Below, in pieces: positions 59,180 through 64,000 of a stretch of 64,000 nt of DNA (position 1 is the first letter of the stretch; each line of letters opens with the position of its first letter). The notes beneath the pieces are model-generated. The model was not told the DNA's origin. It saw only the letters and a program-made list of their open reading frames with translations, and ran no database searches. The translations under genes and the position numbers were made by a program. This stretch comes from Panorpa germanica (taxonomy: Eukaryota > Arthropoda > Insecta > Mecoptera > Panorpidae): the NCBI GenBank assembly GCA_963678705.1, contig OY783206.1, forward strand, positions 17,185,807 through 17,249,806. Reading direction: 5' to 3'.

Positions 59180-59398
59180 TCAAGAACTAATATCTAAACT
59201 ATGTTTTGTTTTTAATTCTGTAATTAATGTTGCAATTTTTTTATTTACTTCAATAAAGTTATTAATATAAGCATCATGAATATCTTTCTCTACAGCTTTT
59301 AAACGTCTATCTATAATAATAAAATCATTTTTTGATACTGTTTCGTGCCGAGTAATTTTTTTCTTATGTATATGTACTCCAAATTTGTTAATAGTCAT
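59180..59398 (-). CDS. Small unknown Polinton protein
   Basis: 72 codons, MTINKFGVHIHKKKITRHE, then a charged amphipathic stretch (IDRRLKAVEKDIHDAYINNF) that could form a coiled coil. It sits 22 bases upstream of the integrase start on the same strand and 57 bases downstream of the next gene's stop, so it is placed like a real gene in a tightly packed minus-strand block. I do not recognise a family. Small virion or fibre-like proteins are known from related elements, but nothing here proves that. Confidence 0.5.
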   Translation of the reverse strand: MTINKFGVHIHKKKITRHETVSKNDFIIIDRRLKAVEKDIHDAYINNFIEVNKKIATLITELKTKHSLDISS

Positions 59399-59454
59399 GT
59401 TACTTACATGAGTAGTTATAAATTAATGAAAAAGAAGGGAATGTGTTTAGGTAT

Positions 59455-60771
59455 TTATATAATAATATTAGCTTCTTTTAATTCTTCAACTATTGAAATA
59501 ATTTCATTGTCATGTGATGTATTGTCCGCCATTTTTGAACTAATAAGTAGTTGTAATCTTTCAACTAATTCATTTGGGTCATCCCAGTAAATGAAATCCT
59601 TTTGATTATTGTTTAAAGTCATAAAGTTTGGTATTAAATTGCCACCTCCTAAACGTTTATTATTTTGTAAACCAACTGAAGTCATAAAGTTTGGTATTAA
59701 ATTGCCACCTCCTAAACGTTTATTATTTTGTAAACCAACTGATGACGTACGCTGCAAAAGTCTTGATCGAACGTTTTGTAATCTTTCTGAAGAATATGGT
59801 GTTGAAGACGTTGGGGCACTTAATTTTGTTTGAGGAGGAAATAATAGCGATATAATTTTTTTGTATTTTATACCTTTGTTAGATTTAATTTTACCATTAG
59901 GTAAATATAATGTTCTATGTGCATTAGTATCATTTAAAATTGTTTTATAATCCTCTAAATCTTCCTCACTATAAATATTTGCGCTTGGATCTATTTTAAA
60001 AAGCAATTCATATAATCCGGGGAACGACTTATATTTTTTATTTCCTATTATTATACCCTCTTTATCAAACGTAACCAGTGTTTTTCCTAATATTAAATTA
60101 CCATCTTCTAAATTTATACCAAATGTATGATCAAATATACTTGGATCACCTTCACGTCTATTAAAATCAATTAAATATTGAAAGGCGTATTTATCAACTT
60201 GTTTTTTATAATTTTCTTCAACTTCAGACAGTTTTATAGATGTCTTAAATAAGTTTGGATCATGTACTCTACTATATTCTAAGGGTTCATTTGATTCAAA
60301 AACTTCATCATCTAACTGACTAAGTTCCATTGTTGGTTCTTTAGCTAATGTTAAATCATTTTGCTGTTCTGGTATAAATGTAGTGTCTAGGGGTTCTTTT
60401 AACATGTTATTTAACTTAGATTTAATTGTTTTAACCTTGAAATCATACGGTTTTGTATCAATATCTTGTTTGATTGGTTGCGCTAATTTAATATTGGAAG
60501 TACTTTTATTCGCTAGTATATTTAGTGGTGTAGTTATTGGTTCAAGCTGTTTGTCAAAGTACCTTTGTGCCTCAGATTCTCCTAGTTTTAATGCGAGATA
60601 CTTTTGTCTTATAGAATCGCTTGATTTAATAATATCACATGTTAACTTTTTATCTTCATCATTAGTAGTATTGCTTATTATTTTACGTTTACTATTCCTT
60701 TTTTTAAATCTGGTAGGAGGAGTCTTTATTTTAATCATAGTATTTTTTGCACGCTTCTTTGATTTAAACAT
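59455..60771 (-). CDS. Conserved-type Polinton protein of unknown role (basic N-terminus)
   Basis: 438 codons. The first 35 residues are strongly basic (MFKSKKRAKNTMIKIKTPPT) and include possible nuclear-localisation or DNA-binding clusters. The middle has SIRQKYLALKLG, then FPGLYELLFKIDPS and TNAHRTLYLPNGKIK. I have the impression of similar insect Polinton proteins with no assigned function; a core or capsid-associated role is a guess from basic charge and position between ATPase and integrase. A 21-residue tandem repeat lies at about residues 343-384 (NNKRLGGGNLIPNFMT). The frame is open throughout. Confidence 0.75.
   Translation of the reverse strand: MFKSKKRAKNTMIKIKTPPTRFKKRNSKRKIISNTTNDEDKKLTCDIIKSSDSIRQKYLALKLGESEAQRYFDKQLEPITTPLNILANKSTSNIKLAQPIKQDIDTKPYDFKVKTIKSKLNNMLKEPLDTTFIPEQQNDLTLAKEPTMELSQLDDEVFESNEPLEYSRVHDPNLFKTSIKLSEVEENYKKQVDKYAFQYLIDFNRREGDPSIFDHTFGINLEDGNLILGKTLVTFDKEGIIIGNKKYKSFPGLYELLFKIDPSANIYSEEDLEDYKTILNDTNAHRTLYLPNGKIKSNKGIKYKKIISLLFPPQTKLSAPTSSTPYSSERLQNVRSRLLQRTSSVGLQNNKRLGGGNLIPNFMTSVGLQNNKRLGGGNLIPNFMTLNNNQKDFIYWDDPNELVERLQLLISSKMADNTSHDNEIISIVEELKEANIII
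59618..59743. repeat. 63-bp tandem duplication in the unknown core-like gene
   Basis: 59618-59680 and 59681-59743 are direct, apparently identical copies, keeping frame (21 codons). Confidence 0.95.
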
Positions 60772-60798
60772 GGTTACATGTAAACTTTATGCAACTTG

Positions 60799-61026
60799 AA
60801 CGTAATGGGAACGTAAATTAAACGTAAATTTAACGTAATGGGAACGTAAATTTAACGTAATGGGAACGTAAATTCAACGTAATGGAAACGTAAATTCAAC
60901 GTAATGGGAACGTAATCAATGTAATTTGAACGTAAATTCAACGTAATGGGAACGTAATCAATGTAATTTGAACGTAAATTCAACGTAATGGGAACGTAAT
61001 TAATGTAATTTGAACGTAATCAATGT
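60799..61026. repeat. 11-bp-phased AACGTAA repeat array
   Basis: AACGTAA starts at 60799, 60810, 60821, 60832, 60843, 60854, 60865, 60876, 60887, 60898 and 60909, exactly 11 bases apart, then continues in the same phase after a 9-base step (60918, 60929, 60940). Later units include AATGTAA variants. It lies between the ATPase stop (61094) and the start of the 438-aa gene (60771), i.e. directly upstream of that minus-strand gene. Confidence 0.95.
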
Positions 61027-61093
61027 TTATTAAGATAATAAATGCATGTTATTATGAAGATGGTTACCTCAACACTGATTATTATTGTAAAGG

Positions 61094-61795
61094 TTACTTG
61101 GTTATATCTAAAAACATATCAAATCCTTTTCTGTATCGCCCTTTATTTAAGTCACTATTTTTATCTATTACCATAAAGGAATATTTATTTGAATCCCAAC
61201 ATAAATTACAAACTTGTTTAAACTCTAGAAAACTTGGAAAGTTAAAGTTAACATGATCATCATATATATGCTTTAAATTTAAGTCATCTTGCTTGAATAA
61301 TATAATAAAATTAGTATTATCCCGTATTAATTGCTTTGGAATTTTGCTGTAAGTCTGACATAAATAGAAAGAGTCTATCAAATTATGACGGCCCATGCTA
61401 AAAAAATTTCGAATATTATTTTGTTTATCGCAAGCAACATCATCAAATATGAATATAGAATTTGGGCTAGCATCTTCAGGTCTAATAATCTCTTCATTGT
61501 CAGTGTATGTATAGTATCCCATACCATTAATATTCTTCATAATTTGTTGTAATATTTTATATTTTGGTTGATATAAAGATTTTGAATAAATGTATATATT
61601 TTTAAATCGCAACCCATTTGGATGTTCAATTAGATTAAACATAACATTAGTTTTTCCACAGTTTGAAGGTCCACAAATAATGCATCTAATGTCGTTTGGT
61701 AAAAGTGATCCATGTTTTGAATTATTAGTGTAATTATTACTTTGATTATCTACATTCTTTACAGAAAGAGTTTGTTTTTGCTTTACAAACTTCAT
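61094..61795 (-). CDS. Polinton DNA-packaging ATPase (A32/FtsK-HerA type)
   Basis: 233 codons, intact. It would drive genome entry into the capsid. Walker A is IICGPSNCGKTN (about residues 39-50), Walker B IFIFDDVAC (about 114-122), and the later sensor region is SFYLCQTYSKIPKQLI followed by IILFKQDD. Length and motif order match the short packaging ATPases of Polintons and related viruses. It is divergent from the PLA2 gene across a duplicated 105-bp stretch that must contain both promoters. Confidence 0.9.
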   Translation of the reverse strand: MKFVKQKQTLSVKNVDNQSNNYTNNSKHGSLLPNDIRCIICGPSNCGKTNVMFNLIEHPNGLRFKNIYIYSKSLYQPKYKILQQIMKNINGMGYYTYTDNEEIIRPEDASPNSIFIFDDVACDKQNNIRNFFSMGRHNLIDSFYLCQTYSKIPKQLIRDNTNFIILFKQDDLNLKHIYDDHVNFNFPSFLEFKQVCNLCWDSNKYSFMVIDKNSDLNKGRYRKGFDMFLDITK

Positions 61796-61815
61796 TGTTT
61801 AACCAGGCATGTGTT

Positions 61816-62025
61816 ATAAACTAATGGAATACATTTTAAATGTTTAATCTTTATATATGAAAATATTATAAAGTATAAAATTGGATGATAGCACATACTT
61901 TGGTCAGTATGATAAAAGTAATAAACTAATAGAATACATTTTAAATGTTTAATCTTTATATATGAAAATATTATAAAGTATAAAATTGGATGATAGCACA
62001 TACTTTGGTCAGTATGATAAAAGTA
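61816..62025. repeat. 105-bp tandem duplication between ATPase and PLA2 genes
   Basis: 61816-61920 and 61921-62025 are direct copies with one visible difference (ATGG against ATAG near the start). The unit spans the divergent promoter region and the start codons of the PLA2 gene. The first copy therefore has a decoy start that meets a stop within about 14 codons, while the second opens the real frame. Confidence 0.93.
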
Positions 62026-62859
62026 AAGAAAGGTGATGGTCTTATTGATAAACTAATCAATAAATTACCTTTTGAGTTGCACTTGCCTGGATACAACTAT
62101 TGCGGTCCTGGAACACGTTTAATAGAACGTTTAAATCGAGGAGATCAAGGAGTTAATGCATTGGACTCAGCTTGCAAAGAACATGACATTGCATATCACC
62201 GCTATAAAGATTTAAGTAAAAGACACGTAGCTGATAAAATACTGATTGAGAAAGTTTGGAAGCAATATTTTTCTAAAGATTCAAAGTTAAGTGAACGTTT
62301 AGCATCATTACTTGTTGCTAATATCATGAATATAAAAACCAAACTTGGAATGGGGTTGAAACGAAATAAAAAAATTAAAAAGAAGAAAATAAAGGGTAAC
62401 GGAAAGGTCAAGCATAGTATGGCAGCATTAAAGAAAGCTATTCTTAATGCTCGTGGTGCACTAAAAAATACTTTAATTAACCCTGATAATCCTAAGAGTG
62501 TGTCAAAAGCTATTAAAATTGCATCACAAGCCGCAAAACAATCAATTAATAAAAAGTCAAAATTTAAAGTTAATAAACTAAGAATAATTCCTATACCAAA
62601 AGTAGGTGGTTTTGTACCATTTCTAATTCCATAATTTGCGGGATTATCAGCACTAGGTGGATTGGCAGGTGGTGTTGCAGGTGTTGTAAAAGCAATAAAT
62701 GAGGCAAAGGATGCAAAAAAAATGTTAGCAGAAACTCAAAAACATAACCAAACTATGGAGGAAATTGCTATTGGAAAATCTGGCAAAGGAATTTATTTAA
62801 AACCTTATAAAAAAGGGTTAGGATTATATATTAATCCGTATCCAAAAAACTTTCGTTGA
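61990..62859 (+). pseudogene. Phospholipase A2 minor capsid-like protein, interrupted
   Basis: The ATG at 61990 or, perhaps, 62014 opens a protein whose first part is a parvovirus VP1-type phospholipase A2: calcium loop YCGPGT (about residue 37) and catalytic ACKEHDIAYH (about 60-69, with the His-Asp pair). In parvoviruses this domain breaches the endosomal membrane. A Lys-rich stretch follows, then PIPKVGGFVPFLIP. An in-frame TAA lies at 62632-62634; the same frame continues with a Gly/Ala-rich hydrophobic segment (AGLSALGGLAGGVAGVV) and ends GLGLYINPYPKNFR at 62859. The hydrophobic part could itself be membrane-active. All PLA2 residues I can see are intact. Confidence 0.82.
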
Positions 62860-63230
62860 AGCTACCTAAACGAGCCCTTACTGATGTTGATTTAAGAAAA
62901 TATGCTAAGAAATTTAATATCCCTCACTTTAGAGGGGTATTCATGAGAAATGATTTGCCTAAAAAAATGTATATAAATAAATGTGGTATAATAAATTTAG
63001 ATGATAAAACATCAGTAGGAACACATTGGGTAGCTTACATAAAAAGAAATAAAAATATTTTATATTTTGATAGTTTTGGTAACCTTCAACCTCCAATAGA
63101 AGCAATTGAATACTTTAAAAATAATACTATTCAATATAACTATGATAGATTTCAAAAATTTAATACTGTAAATTGTGGACATTTATGCTTACACTTTTTG
63201 TATTCAAATTCTTATATTTATAATAAATAA
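62856..63230 (+). CDS. Adenain-like cysteine protease, no ATG at the expected start
   Basis: About 124 codons of the C5/Ulp-fold protease that cuts capsid precursors. His is in THWVAYIK (about residue 57), Asp in ILYFDSFG (about 71), and Cys in NTVNCGHLCLHF (about 107); a Gln precedes (RFQKFN). The frame overlaps the PLA2 gene end by four bases, with TTG where an ATG would be expected (62856). The next in-frame ATG (62943) would drop the first 29 residues but keep the catalytic residues. Its small size fits Polinton proteases. Confidence 0.85.
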   Translation: MKLPKRALTDVDLRKYAKKFNIPHFRGVFMRNDLPKKMYINKCGIINLDDKTSVGTHWVAYIKRNKNILYFDSFGNLQPPIEAIEYFKNNTIQYNYDRFQKFNTVNCGHLCLHFLYSNSYIYNK

Positions 63231-63317
63231 TATATTGCTATAAATACCTGAGTTTTATTTTTAATTTGTTATTACTGTAACTAAGCTTATCGTGAAAGGA
63301 TTTTTAAATAAAAAATA

Positions 63318-64000
63318 ATGTCTATGACATTTACAATTATTGGAAATAAATCCGTATTAAGCGCCGATATTTTCCCTCCTATAGATTTGTACGATGAACA
63401 GTTTGAATTGGGAATAGTCGACTTTCAGACATTTAATTCAATACCAAACATTGACGACACTAACAATAAATTTTATTATGGAGATGGTAAAGTTATTTCA
63501 ATACCAGTGGGTTCATATGAATTGGAAGATATTCAGGAATATTTAAGGTTAAACATGGGTGATTCTAGAGCGATAAAACACAACAGCGAATTTAAAGAAA
63601 TATCTGATAAACAAATAAAAGAAGTATTTTTAAATTTAACTGCAAATACAAATACCCTTCAAAGTGAGATAATATGTACTGAAAAAATAGATTTTTCGAA
63701 AGAAAATTGTATTGGTTCATTACTAGGATTTAATAAGCAAGTATTAGAACCTAATATATTACATGTATCTAACTTACCGGTAAACATTATTAAAGTAAAT
63801 AATATACGTATTGAATGCAATATTACATCCGGTTCCTATCTAAACGGACGTTTAGTACACACAATTCATGAGTTTTCACCTGCAGTTCCACCAGGATATA
63901 AGATAATAGAAATTCCAAAGCAAATCATTTATCTTCCAATCGTTGTACAGAAAATAGATAATATTTTTATAAAAATTGTTAATGAAGAAGGTGAACTTAT
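63318..64000 (+). CDS. Polinton capsid-like protein, cut by window end
   Basis: ATG at 63318 (MSMTFTIIGNKSVLSADIF); the frame is open for 227 codons to the window end. It is rich in beta-strand-like hydrophobic alternation, with FELGIVDFQTFNSIPNID and VISIPVGSYELEDIQEYL. The position after the protease and the composition fit a jelly-roll capsid protein (penton or a short major capsid type), and I associate the N-terminal pattern with proteins of insect Polinton-like elements. Which capsid protein it is cannot be decided from a partial sequence. The 63231-63317 spacer is non-coding. Confidence 0.65.
   Translation, partial: MSMTFTIIGNKSVLSADIFPPIDLYDEQFELGIVDFQTFNSIPNIDDTNNKFYYGDGKVISIPVGSYELEDIQEYLRLNMGDSRAIKHNSEFKEISDKQIKEVFLNLTANTNTLQSEIICTEKIDFSKENCIGSLLGFNKQVLEPNILHVSNLPVNIIKVNNIRIECNITSGSYLNGRLVHTIHEFSPAVPPGYKIIEIPKQIIYLPIVVQKIDNIFIKIVNEEGEL

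Larger units (their letters stand above)
53207..64000. mobile_element. Polinton/Maverick (adintovirus-like) element, left and central part
   Basis: The left end is placed at 53207 (AGTAGATGAGG), where homology to segment C stops; Polintons begin with AG. The last six bases before it, ATCGTT, are the predicted target duplication. Gene content is the Polinton set: protein-primed-type polymerase B, retroviral-type integrase with chromodomain, packaging ATPase, adenain-like protease and a capsid-like protein, plus a parvovirus-type PLA2 protein. The right part, including any further capsid gene and the right TIR, lies beyond the window. Confidence 0.92.

Noticed and set aside
60799..61026. The AACGTAA array as a CRISPR array
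   Set aside because: There are no unique spacers. The repeat is an 11-base direct tandem repeat in a eukaryotic mobile element.

Overview
The window looks like AT-rich, repeat-dense nuclear DNA of an arthropod, most likely an insect. The evidence is spliced genes with GT-AG introns and a mixture of insect-type mobile elements: two APE-type LINEs, Gypsy and Copia remnants, PIF/Harbinger, hAT, a long-TIR DNA transposon, and a Polinton/Maverick-type virus-like element. The order cannot be fixed from sequence alone; Hymenoptera is a weak guess from the flavour of the LINE and Polinton proteins. No rRNA, tRNA or CRISPR was recognised.

The backbone is a large, old tandem segmental duplication with a period of about 36 kb. 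Segment A (1-8203) recurs as A' (36290-45290), and a smaller segment C (34801-35248) recurs as C' (52758-53206). A carries a five-exon minus-strand gene (2183-6493) with an acidic/Ser-rich N-terminal half, an RS-like region and a C-terminal RRM, resembling the PGC-1/spargel coactivator family. Both copies are damaged, by different lesions. A has one in-frame stop in exon 3. A' has a stop in exon 1 and has lost its RS/RRM end, which is replaced by the 5' part of an I/jockey-like LINE.

Between A and A' the DNA is almost entirely mobile elements. In order these are: a LINE with an intact 1091-aa ORF2 (8203-12555); dispersed repeat family B; a long-TIR DNA transposon (16370-24237) whose left TIR is split by a Harbinger element (16384-20108) with a TTA target duplication; hAT fragments; an internal fragment of the long-TIR element; a 45-bp tandem repeat; and a deleted Gypsy element. 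After A' come more family B, a decayed 5'-less Copia (to 52757) and C'.

From 53207 to the window end lies the left and central part of a Polinton/adintovirus-like element. Its genes are a protein-primed-type DNA polymerase B, a retroviral-type integrase with chromodomain, two unknown conserved-looking proteins, an A32/FtsK-type packaging ATPase, a parvovirus-type phospholipase A2 protein, an adenain-like protease and a capsid-like protein cut by the window end. Replication (polymerase), integration (integrase), packaging (ATPase), capsid maturation (protease) and membrane breach (PLA2) functions are all present. The polymerase and PLA2 genes are interrupted, and the element carries four near-perfect short tandem duplications and an 11-bp-phased repeat array.
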